Program-made: the position numbers and the translations under genes
Part shown: positions 1 to 6,874 of the stretch, piece after piece
How the letters are laid out: each line of letters starts with the position of its first letter
Numbering within the stretch: position 1 is the first letter of the stretch
Origin: JAICLL01 sp035252155
GTDB taxonomy: Bacteria; Planctomycetota; Planctomycetia; Pirellulales; JAICIG01
Assembly: GCA_035252155.1 (NCBI GenBank)
Contig: DATFDL010000288.1
Coordinates: forward strand, 1-9,095
Length of the DNA stretch: 9,095 nt
Direction of reading: 5' to 3'
The notes under the pieces: model-generated
What the model saw: only the letters and a program-made list of their open reading frames with translations
What the model was told of the DNA's origin: nothing
Database searches by the model: none

Positions 1-1
1 G

Positions 2-820
2 GCCAACAATCCGGCGGGCGAAATCTCGTTGAATCTCGGCATCACCGGGCCGCACTACACCATTGGGGCGGCCTGCGCGGCGGGCAACGCGGGCCTGATT
101 CAGGGCGCGCAGATGCTGCGGCTGGGCGAAGTCGATGTGGCCGTCTGCGGCGGCGTCTCGGAAAGTATTCATACGTTCGGCATTTTCGCCAGCTTTAAAA
201 GTCAGGGCGCGCTGGCCAGCCACGACGATCCGGCCAAGGCATCTCGCCCGTTCGATCTTCGCCGCAATGGCATCGTGGTGGCCGAAGGGGGCTGCATGTA
301 CGTGCTCGAACGCTACAGCGACGCCTGCCTGCGCGGCGCGAAGATTTACGGCGAGATCGCGGGCTATCATCTCAACAGCGACGCCAGCGATTTTGTGTTG
401 CCCAACCCCGAACGGCAGGCGGAGTGCATGGGACTGGCCTTGCGCCGCGCCCACCTGCGGCCGGACGACATCGATCTTGTCAGCACTCATGCCACCGGCA
501 CCGCCTCGGGCGACGCCCAGGAATGCGCCGCCCTGCGGCGCGTGTTTGAGAACGCCCCGCGGACGCTCTTCAACAACGCCAAAAGCTACATCGGGCACGC
601 CATGGGCGCCGCCGGGGCGTTGGAGCTGGCCGGCAACCTGCTCGCCTTTGACGACCATGTCTGTCATCCGACCATCAACGTCGACGAGCTAGATCCGGAG
701 TGCGCCTTGCCGGGCTTGGTGGCGAACGAACCGCGCGAAATGCCGCGCGCTCGCACGATCCTCAACAACTCCTTCGGCATGCTGGGCATCAATTCGGTGC
801 TGATCGTCAGCAAGGTTTGA
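2..820 (+). CDS. beta-ketoacyl-ACP synthase (FabF/KAS II-like), 5'-truncated by the window edge
   Basis: Catalyses decarboxylative Claisen condensation of malonyl-ACP with an acyl chain in fatty-acid or polyketide elongation (cytosolic). About 273 residues are visible and the frame is open to the left edge. The KS catalytic triad can be read: nucleophilic Cys in GAACAAG (codon 74-76), His in STHATGT (codon 488-490) followed by the usual GD two residues on, and the second His in SYIGHAMGAAGA (codon 596-598). The Lys before SYIGH matches the conserved KS lysine. FabF proteins are about 410 residues with the Cys near 160, so roughly 140 N-terminal residues lie outside the window. The TTG at 29 is internal, not a start. 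It is followed by a dedicated ACP and by CrtI-like oxidoreductases, so it is more likely an accessory KS than housekeeping fabF. The end, at TGA 818-820, is followed by a 140-bp gap carrying a long palindrome. KS identity is firm; substrate is unknown. Confidence 0.93.
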   Translation, partial: ANNPAGEISLNLGITGPHYTIGAACAAGNAGLIQGAQMLRLGEVDVAVCGGVSESIHTFGIFASFKSQGALASHDDPAKASRPFDLRRNGIVVAEGGCMYVLERYSDACLRGAKIYGEIAGYHLNSDASDFVLPNPERQAECMGLALRRAHLRPDDIDLVSTHATGTASGDAQECAALRRVFENAPRTLFNNAKSYIGHAMGAAGALELAGNLLAFDDHVCHPTINVDELDPECALPGLVANEPREMPRARTILNNSFGMLGINSVLIVSKV

Positions 821-838
821 CCCGCCGCAAGTCGAAAC

Positions 839-900
839 TGTAGGATGACCTTCCTAGGTCGTCCTCCCCGAGTTGGACGACCTAGGAAGGTCATCCTACA
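839..900. repeat. perfect 26-bp inverted repeat, REPIN-like nested palindrome
   Basis: Arms 839-864 and 875-900 are exact reverse complements over 26 nt, with a 10-nt spacer (tccccgagtt). Each arm is itself a near-palindrome: ggatgacc - ttccta - ggtcgtcc pairs at 7 of 8 positions, so the element can fold as one long hairpin or as two small ones. A single diverged arm of the same family is at 5539-5563. It lies between the KS and ACP genes, where a hairpin in the mRNA could slow transcription or stabilise 3' ends. There is no T-run after it, so it is not a classic intrinsic terminator. Confidence 0.9.
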
Positions 901-960
901 ATTCCTGTTCGACAAAACTGAACCAGAACCTCGATTCAAGCCCCATTTCCTAGCCCCCAA

Positions 961-1221
961 ATGAATCAAGACGACATCCGCGAGGCCATCCTCGATATTT
1001 TCTCGGGCATTGCTCCCGACGACGACCTCAGCGATTTGAAAGACGATGTGCCTTTCCGCGAGCAGCTTGAGCTGGACAGCATGGATTTTTTGGACATCGT
1101 GATGGAGCTGCGCAAGCGGTATCGCATTCAGATTCCCGAAGACGATTATCTGGAGCTGCGCAGCATGAACAGCACCGTGGCCTATCTCGAACCACTGATG
1201 AAAGACGTCCAGAAAGTCTGA
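961..1221 (+). CDS. acyl carrier protein
   Basis: Carries acyl intermediates on a 4'-phosphopantetheine arm for the neighbouring synthase and dehydratase. It has 86 residues, the usual ACP size, and is acidic. The attachment site is the Ser of LELDSMDFLDIVMEL (Ser40), at the start of helix II, as in DSL/DSM motifs of known ACPs. The upstream PFREQLELDS segment and the downstream LRKRYRIQIPEDD are typical of stand-alone ACPs. The start is ATG 961; no clear Shine-Dalgarno precedes it (tttcctagcccccaa). The stop, TGA 1219-1221, is only 10 nt before the next gene, so it is very likely co-transcribed with the oxidoreductase that follows. Proximity to the KS suggests a dedicated pathway ACP rather than the housekeeping AcpP, though the sequence alone does not prove this. 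Confidence 0.93.
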   Translation: MNQDDIREAILDIFSGIAPDDDLSDLKDDVPFREQLELDSMDFLDIVMELRKRYRIQIPEDDYLELRSMNSTVAYLEPLMKDVQKV

Positions 1222-1231
1222 GAGCGGACGA

Positions 1232-2620
1232 ATGGACGCTCATTACGACACGGTCATCATCGGGGCGGGCTTGTCCGGCCTGGCCGCTGGCGTGCGGCTG
1301 GCCTATTACGATCAGCGGGTCTGCATTCTCGAACGCCATACGACCATCGGCGGGCTGAACTCGTTCTATCGACTCGACGGCCGCAATTACGACGTCGGCC
1401 TGCACGCCATCACCAACTATTCGCCCAAAGGTGCCAAAAAGGGCCCCCTGGCTAAAATCCTGCGGCAACTGCGCATCGGTTGGGACGAGTGGTCGCTGGC
1501 GCCGCAGGTTGGCTCGCGGATCGCGTTCCCCGGCGTCTCGCTCGACTTCAACAATGATTTCGATTTTTTTCGCTCGGAGATTCACCGCGAGTTTCCCGGT
1601 CAGAAAGACAACTTCGAGCGGCTGGTGGGGCAGATCGCCGATTACGACAATCTGGATTTCACGCACGCCGATCGTTCGGCCCGCGAGGTCGTCTCGGCCG
1701 CGATCAGCGACCCGCTGCTGGTCGAGATGCTGTTTTGCCCCTTGATGTTCTACGGCAGCGCACGCGAGGGCGACATGGACTTCGCCCAATTCTGCGTGAT
1801 GTTCCGCAGCATTTTTATGGAGGGTCTCGGTCGACCGGCGGCGGGCGTGCGGCTGATTCTCAAGACACTGGTCCGCAAATTCAAAGAGCTCGGCGGCGAG
1901 CTGCGGCTGCGCTCGGGCGTCAGCCGGCTCGAGATCGCTGACGACGCGATCAGCCACCTGGTGCTCGACGACGGTAGTAAACTGACCGCCCGCAACGTGC
2001 TTTCCAGCGCCGGCTGGCGCGAGACGATGCGCTTGTGCGCCGACGGCAGCCACGACGATTGCCACCCCGGCCGGCTCTCGTTTGTCGAGTCGATCTCGGT
2101 GCTCGATTGCCAGCCGCGGCGGCTTGGCTACGACCGGACCGCCGTTTTTTTCAACGACTCGCACATCTTTCATTGGCAAAGGCCCGACGACTTGGTTGAC
2201 CCGCGTTGCGGGGTGATTTGCTCGCCCAACAATTTCGTCTACGACGCCCCGCCCGACGAAGGCATGATGCGGGTGACGATGTTGGCCAACTTTGATCGCT
2301 GGCAGGCGCTCGACGAGCGGGATTATCGCCTGGCCAAGCTGCACTGGTACGACCGCATGATCGCCTCGGCCACGCGCTGGACGCCCGACTTTCGCAGCCA
2401 TGTGGTGGCCACCGACATGTTCACGCCGCTCACCATTCGCCGCTTTACCGGGCACGAGAACGGCGCCGTCTACGGCGCGCCGCAAAAGCGCTACGACGGC
2501 ACGACGCACCTGAAAAACCTCTTCGTCTGCGGCACCGACCAGGGCTTTGTCGGCATCGTCGGTTCGACCATCAGCGGCATCAGCATCGCGAACCGGTATT
2601 TGCTAAAGCCCACGCCTTGA
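1232..2620 (+). CDS. CrtI-like FAD-dependent oxidoreductase (phytoene desaturase/carotenoid isomerase superfamily), first copy
   Basis: 462 residues. The N-terminus has a Rossmann FAD site: VIIGAGLSG (GxGxxG at residues 11-16), the acidic end of strand beta-2 in LERH (Glu34) and the following IGG. It is followed by YDVGLHAI (53-60), the counterpart of the FDxGxH segment in CrtI/CRTISO/retinol-saturase proteins. The C-terminus NLFVCGTDQGFVGIVGST (from about 428) is the second FAD-contact segment of the family. Members desaturate, isomerise or saturate conjugated or long-chain substrates, often membrane-associated; no transmembrane helix or signal peptide is obvious. The start is ATG 1232, 10 nt after the ACP stop, indicating an operon. 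The context of ACP, KS and dehydratase argues for an acyl or polyene substrate rather than phytoene, since no crtB-like gene is seen. The gene ends at 2620, 53 bp from the oppositely oriented toxin gene. Family assignment is strong; the reaction is unknown. Confidence 0.88.
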   Translation: MDAHYDTVIIGAGLSGLAAGVRLAYYDQRVCILERHTTIGGLNSFYRLDGRNYDVGLHAITNYSPKGAKKGPLAKILRQLRIGWDEWSLAPQVGSRIAFPGVSLDFNNDFDFFRSEIHREFPGQKDNFERLVGQIADYDNLDFTHADRSAREVVSAAISDPLLVEMLFCPLMFYGSAREGDMDFAQFCVMFRSIFMEGLGRPAAGVRLILKTLVRKFKELGGELRLRSGVSRLEIADDAISHLVLDDGSKLTARNVLSSAGWRETMRLCADGSHDDCHPGRLSFVESISVLDCQPRRLGYDRTAVFFNDSHIFHWQRPDDLVDPRCGVICSPNNFVYDAPPDEGMMRVTMLANFDRWQALDERDYRLAKLHWYDRMIASATRWTPDFRSHVVATDMFTPLTIRRFTGHENGAVYGAPQKRYDGTTHLKNLFVCGTDQGFVGIVGSTISGISIANRYLLKPTP

Positions 2621-2673
2621 CACCCCCGGTAACGGTGCCTATTTGGTCTTAGCCGTAACCCCGTCGTCCACGT

Positions 2674-3060
2674 TTACCAGAGTCGTGTAATACCGTAGGC
2701 GTCGAGTGCCAAATCATTGCTGACTATGGGAATGTTCTCGACCATTGCCTGGGCTACGAGCAGCCGATCGAAGGGGTCTTTGTGGTGGAATGGCAACGTT
2801 GTCAAGACGGCTGTATGTTTCGGCAAAACGTGCAGATAGGCGAAGCCGTTTTGGTCGATCGCTTCGTGCATGAAGACTTCATAGGGCTTGGTCAATGCAT
2901 ACTTCCGGATGCTGATCTTGATCGCTATTTCCCAGTAACTCGCCGGACTGACCAACTTCTCATTCCTTGCATCGACAAGAAGCGACATGGCCGTCGCACT
3001 CAGTAGCGGATCGTTCAGGGCGAACCACAGCAAGGCATGCGTGTCGAGCAGCAGTTTCAA
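2674..3060 (-). CDS. vapC: PIN-domain toxin of a type II toxin-antitoxin system (VapC-like)
   Basis: 128 residues, normal for a PIN ribonuclease toxin; it would cleave RNA with Mg2+ bound by acidic residues. Visible acids: Asp6 (KLLLDTHALLW), Glu44 (YWEIAIK), Asp95 and Asp98 (HKDPFDRLLVAQA) and Asp116 (VSNDLALDAYG), the order and spacing of PIN nucleases of the Sll0205-like group. The start is a TTG at 3058-3060. Its TTGA overlaps the TGA stop of the antitoxin by 4 nt, an arrangement typical of translational coupling, and no in-frame ATG gives a better N-terminus because LLLDTHALLW must be close to the start. Base composition appears lower in GC than the flanking lipid genes (by eye, not computed). 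The pair lies antisense between two lipid-pathway genes and looks like an insertion. All catalytic residues are present, so it is probably functional. Confidence 0.9.
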   Translation of the reverse strand: MKLLLDTHALLWFALNDPLLSATAMSLLVDARNEKLVSPASYWEIAIKISIRKYALTKPYEVFMHEAIDQNGFAYLHVLPKHTAVLTTLPFHHKDPFDRLLVAQAMVENIPIVSNDLALDAYGITRLW

Positions 3061-3284
3061 GGCATGTACTCCTTGAAATGCTCCAGGTGTTCCTCATCCT
3101 CGGCGATAAGCGTGAGCATCCCTTTGCAGCGACCTGCGACAGCTTGCGGCTTGGGAATGGACGATACCACCAGCTTTGCCACCGGCTGGTTGTTTTCGGT
3201 AATCACCACCTCATCGCCGGGCGAAAGCTTGTGAATCAGGTCCGGGAGGTTGGCTTGGGCTTCTTGAATCGTGACGCTTGACAT
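3057..3284 (-). CDS. Phd/YefM-family antitoxin
   Basis: 75 residues from ATG 3282-3284. The N-terminal half, VTIQEAQANLPDLIHKL followed by GDEVVITENNQPVAKLV, is the Phd/YefM DNA-binding fold: beta strand, helix, then the EVVITxNxxPVAxLV hairpin. The acidic C-terminal tail (LIAEDEEHLEHFKEYMP) is the expected toxin-binding segment. It neutralises the PIN toxin and normally autorepresses its own promoter. An in-frame extension to 3554 exists, but it has no family resemblance and runs antisense into the start of the FAD gene at 3481, so the short start is chosen; aaagga lies about 10 nt before it on the minus strand. The stop overlaps the toxin TTG start by 4 nt. Phd/YefM antitoxins paired with PIN toxins are common. 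Confidence 0.9.
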   Translation of the reverse strand: MSSVTIQEAQANLPDLIHKLSPGDEVVITENNQPVAKLVVSSIPKPQAVAGRCKGMLTLIAEDEEHLEHFKEYMP

Positions 3285-3480
3285 TGTTCTATGTTCCTTT
3301 GAGTAGCGCTCACCACCATTCTCTCCCCGCCGCATTTTGAGACCGCCGAACATCCGGCCGCCGGGCGCGATTGCTGGTTGCCCGAAATTTGCAATCACTC
3401 TACGATGTTCCCAAGACGCAAGCAAGCGATGGCTGACGCCAAATTGAGTGCCTTCTAGCGCCACCGACAATAGCAATAAC
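3285..3480. other. divergent intergenic region between antitoxin and second oxidoreductase
   Basis: 196 bp separates the minus-strand antitoxin start from the plus-strand ATG at 3481. It should hold the toxin-antitoxin promoter and probably a promoter for the downstream FAD gene, because the toxin-antitoxin pair interrupts read-through from the first half of the lipid cluster. I could not find a convincing -35/-10 pair on either strand, and no clear operator palindrome. The assignment of regulatory function is inference from gene orientation only. Confidence 0.4.
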
Positions 3481-4935
<1,455 letters not shown>

Positions 4936-4964
4936 ATTCCGTTCTACGAAGAACTTCCGATACC

Positions 4965-5027
4965 AACCCGAAGCGTAAGCGAGGCAAGGCCGTCCCCGGT
5001 CGGCGCGCCTCGCTTGCGCTTCGGGTT
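4965..5027. repeat. 21-bp inverted repeat in the dehydratase leader
   Basis: Arms 4965-4985 and 5007-5027 pair at 20 of 21 positions; the one exception is a T-G wobble, so an RNA hairpin would be continuous. The 21-nt spacer has its own short gccg/cggc pairing (4989-4992 with 5001-5004). It begins 17 nt after the previous palindrome and ends 25 nt before the ATG of the dehydratase, so it folds in that gene's 5' leader. The arm sequence (cccgaagcgtaagcgagg) encodes LAYASG in one frame, a peptide I recall from many planctomycete hypothetical proteins. Confidence 0.85.
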
Positions 5028-5052
5028 CGTAAACCGTTCTGTTAGGTTTCGA

Positions 5053-5493
5053 ATGAGCGACGGAGTTTCCAACCTGGCAACCATTCACGCCGCGATTCCG
5101 CATCGCGCGCCGTTTTTGTTCATCGACGAAATCGTCGAGCGCGACGACCAGCGGATCGTCTGCCGCAAGACCTTTCGGGGCGACGAGTTCTTTTATCAAG
5201 GCCATTATCCGCATTTTCCCGTCACGCCGGGCGTGCTGTTGTGCGAAGCGGCGATGCAGGCCGGCGCGCTGCTGCTGGCCGATAGGTTCGGCGAAAAACC
5301 CGGCGTGCCGGTCGCCACGCGGATGAACGACGTCCGTTTCAAGCGCGTGGTGCGTCCCGGCGAGACGATCGAAATCGAGGTCGAGCTTATCGAGCGTCTG
5401 GCCGAAGCCTATTTTCTCAAGGCGAAAGTCTCTTGCGCCAAACGCGTCGCCGTGCGCTTAGAATTTGCCTGCACCCTCGCGCCGCTAGACTAG
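5053..5493 (+). CDS. 3-hydroxyacyl-ACP dehydratase, FabZ-like
   Basis: 146 residues from ATG 5053. An alternative in-frame TTG at 5014 lies within the upstream palindrome and adds residues with no family resemblance. FabZ enzymes dehydrate (3R)-hydroxyacyl-ACP to trans-2-enoyl-ACP using a His/Glu pair in a hot-dog fold. Visible: IPHRAPFLFIDEI at 15-27 (FabZ LPHRYPFLLVDRV), then YQGHYPHFPVTPGVLLCEA with catalytic His51 and Glu65, 14 residues apart as in FabZ, followed by AMQAG. The C-terminal half has the MNDVRFKRVVRPGE stretch of the second hot-dog strand region (FabZ ...KFRRPVxPGD). Size is normal (about 145-150). It is the last gene of the lipid cluster. A weak agg lies about 9 nt upstream; two palindromes form the leader, so expression may depend on RNA structure or a separate promoter. 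It is likely an accessory dehydratase for the ACP at 961. Confidence 0.92.
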   Translation: MSDGVSNLATIHAAIPHRAPFLFIDEIVERDDQRIVCRKTFRGDEFFYQGHYPHFPVTPGVLLCEAAMQAGALLLADRFGEKPGVPVATRMNDVRFKRVVRPGETIEIEVELIERLAEAYFLKAKVSCAKRVAVRLEFACTLAPLD

Positions 5494-5538
5494 CCTCGGC
5501 CCTCATGGCCGGCCGGGCCTTTCCGCCGCTCGCCCCGG

Positions 5539-5563
5539 AGGATGGCCTTCCTAGGCCGTCCTA
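5539..5563. repeat. solo arm of the 839-900 palindrome family
   Basis: Positions 5539-5561 match 842-864 at 21 of 23 positions. The two differences (848 A to G and 859 T to C in the first copy's numbering) pair with each other in the inner stem, turning an A-T pair into G-C. The copy folds as aggatggcc - ttccta - ggccgtcct with one mismatch in nine. Unlike the first copy it has no inverted partner nearby, so it is a single unit. It sits 45 nt after the dehydratase stop. Confidence 0.75.
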
Positions 5564-5572
5564 TATTGCGCG

Positions 5573-5596
5573 CGATGCGCACGACCGTGCGCATCG
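5573..5596. terminator. 10-bp GC-rich hairpin downstream of the dehydratase, possible transcript end
   Basis: cgatgcgcac - gacc - gtgcgcatcg is a perfect 10-bp stem with a 4-nt loop, 79 nt after the dehydratase stop and 9 nt after the solo palindrome. The following sequence (tactcttgc) lacks a U-run, so it would not act as a strong intrinsic terminator; it could mark a processed or protected 3' end. The hairpin is certain, the function is a guess from position. Confidence 0.35.
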
Positions 5597-5671
5597 TACT
5601 CTTGCAGGGGGGTGCGGTGGAGCGTGATCCGCATCTTGGCAACCACTGCTTCCGTTCACCAATTTCGTCTT

Positions 5672-5694
5672 CAACTGCGAACCGTTCGCAGTTG
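5672..5694. repeat. 10-bp hairpin with 3-nt loop
   Basis: caactgcgaa - ccg - ttcgcagttg is a perfect short palindrome in the gene-free region. Immediately after it caaact (5701-5706) and agtttg (5719-5724) form a weaker 6-bp pair. The role is unknown; no gene is near enough to assign it as a terminator. Confidence 0.6.
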
Positions 5695-5747
5695 ACGGGC
5701 CAAACTCAGGCATGTCTCAGTTTGTGCTTCACACGGCCGTGACCGCG

Positions 5748-5941
5748 GCAATGCGGCACAGTCGCCCTCGGCAATGTGGCACCGCCGCCCCCGGCTGTCT
5801 CGCGGTCGCCTTTGGCGACTTCAATGTGGGACAGCCGCCCTCGGCTGTCTCGCGGTCGCCCTCAGCGACCACCACAGCCGGGGGCGGCTGTGCCACACCG
5901 GCGGACCACCTCACAGCCGGGGGCGGCTGTGCCACACCGGC
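5748..5941. repeat. array of five related GC-rich units, three in one direction then two inverted
   Basis: A partial unit at 5749-5771 is followed by two 50-nt tandem units (5772-5821 and 5822-5871), each with two small hairpins (one like acagccg/cggctgt, one like gtcgcc/ggcgac). Then come two 30-nt perfect direct repeats at 5873-5902 and 5912-5941 in the opposite orientation. Positions 5775-5798 match the reverse complement of 5874-5897 and of 5913-5936 at 23 of 24 bases, so the whole block can fold as a large cruciform. Translations give VAQPPPAV/GGGCATPA peptides, which I recall from planctomycete low-quality ORFs. Not coding, in my view. Confidence 0.85.
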
Positions 5942-6086
5942 ATTCGCGGCCGCCCGAGCCTCTGCGCTTGCGGAGAACAAGGCGTCGCAGCGCCGATTGT
6001 GTCGTCTAAATCGCGCGCCTGAAAGCGGTTGCATCGCTTGCTCAACGCATCAACGTCCGTTTACGCAAGCGCTCTCTTGCAGCATT

Positions 6087-6112
6087 CGGGATTCAGGGGT
6101 CGGGATTCAGGG
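6087..6112. repeat. tandem 12-nt repeat with scattered relatives
   Basis: cgggattcaggg occurs at 6087-6098 and 6101-6112. Inverted relatives (cccgaatcctg) appear at about 6263-6273 and 6569-6579. They mark the flanks of the duplicated module described below. Confidence 0.6.
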
Positions 6113-6190
6113 AACACGGCGGAAAGCCGCGTCTACCGTAGCATTGCATTCGCGTGGTGAAACCCCTATCGACTCCCGGTTTTTACTTTT

Positions 6191-6338
6191 GCATTTTGCA
6201 TTTTGACTTTCTTCCACCAGCCCCGAGCCCCTCATGCCCAGCCCCTTTTCCTGCCCCCCGAATCCCGAATCCTGAGCGACCGGCGGGTCCGAAAGCGGCT
6301 CTACCCGTTTTATACCAGGCGGCTGGCTTGGTCGGTTT
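6191..6338. repeat. diverged intergenic module, copy A
   Basis: Starts with a T-rich stretch (gcattttgcattttgacttt), passes a C-rich run (agccccgagcccc) and ends with a block at 6315-6338 containing ctggcttggt. The same order recurs in copy B at 6679-6787. The end blocks (6315-6338 and 6764-6787) match at 20 of 24 positions. The middle differs in length (about 40 nt longer here). Non-coding. Confidence 0.6.
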
Positions 6339-6678
6339 TTCCCGAAGATTCAAACAGAAGGCAACGAAGGGAACCAAGGAAGGGATCGCGTCAGCCATCC
6401 ATTGCAACGCTTTTTCGACTTTGCTTCCTTACTTTCCTTCTGCTCAAATCCTGCTCGAAATTCGTTATTTATTCGCGGAATTCGGGGTCGAATTGCCTCA
6501 TTTCTCTGTCGCCGTCTCGCCTTGTCGCCCTTTCGACTTGCCGTCCGTGAATTCCGAATGCTGAGTCCCGAATCCTGCGCAGCAGCTATTCTTCTGAAAG
6601 GTTATACCGTTTCTGAAACTCGTTTGTTTCACGGGCGTCACGCGCATTGGCATGCGCCAGCTCATTTCCCAGTTTTGA

Positions 6679-6787
6679 TTTTTGCATTGTGGATTTTGAC
6701 TTTCTTCACCGGCCCCAAGCCCCCAGTCACAAGTGCCCAGTCCCCGCCTCTCTCCGCATTGTCCCAGGAAACTGGCTTGGTGGGTTT
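6679..6787. repeat. diverged intergenic module, copy B
   Basis: Same order of blocks as copy A: ttttgcattgtggattttga, then gactttcttcaccggcccc with a C-rich run, then ctggcttggtgggttt. It is shorter than copy A and is preceded at 6550-6580 by ccgaatgctgagtcccgaat, the same type of sequence that lies inside copy A. Not coding. Confidence 0.6.
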
Positions 6788-6874
6788 GCGGCCTCGAAGT
6801 ATGTGGAATGTTACCAGTAGCAAACAATGGGCTCCGCGGTCCATGGGGTTGTTGAATCCTTACGAATGACTCGA

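Larger units (their letters stand above)
5494..6874. other. 1.38-kb gene-free region rich in repeats
   Basis: No reading frame here resembles a protein: the ones that exist are low-complexity translations of repeats (GGGCATPA, VAQPPPAV, KATKGTKE). The left part (5539-5941) is GC-rich and palindromic. The right part (6080-6800) is a mix of C-rich and T-rich blocks with a diverged duplication. It separates the plus-strand lipid genes from the minus-strand methyltransferase, which converge on it. The individual elements are listed separately. Confidence 0.75.

Noticed and set aside
1028..2509. 493-residue minus-strand open frame antisense to the ACP and first FAD gene
   Set aside because: A by-product of high-GC codon bias: the plus strand has clear ACP and CrtI-like motifs, while the antisense translation is Arg/Ala/Val-rich with no recognisable domain.
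3279..3307. TTGACA hexamer on the plus strand as a sigma-70 -35 box for the second FAD gene
   Set aside because: No acceptable -10 box at 16-18 nt spacing, and it sits over the antitoxin start codon.
5014..5052. Longer dehydratase start at TTG 5014
   Set aside because: It lies in the arm of a palindrome and adds residues unlike FabZ; ATG 5053 gives the normal length.
5873..5941. CRISPR-like array of 30-nt direct repeats
   Set aside because: Only two repeats with a 9-nt spacing, no spacers of usual length and no cas genes.
5712..6206. 164-residue open frame in the repeat region (and overlapping frames on both strands)
   Set aside because: Its sequence is the translation of the GC-rich repeat units in several frames at once, with no domain or conserved start.
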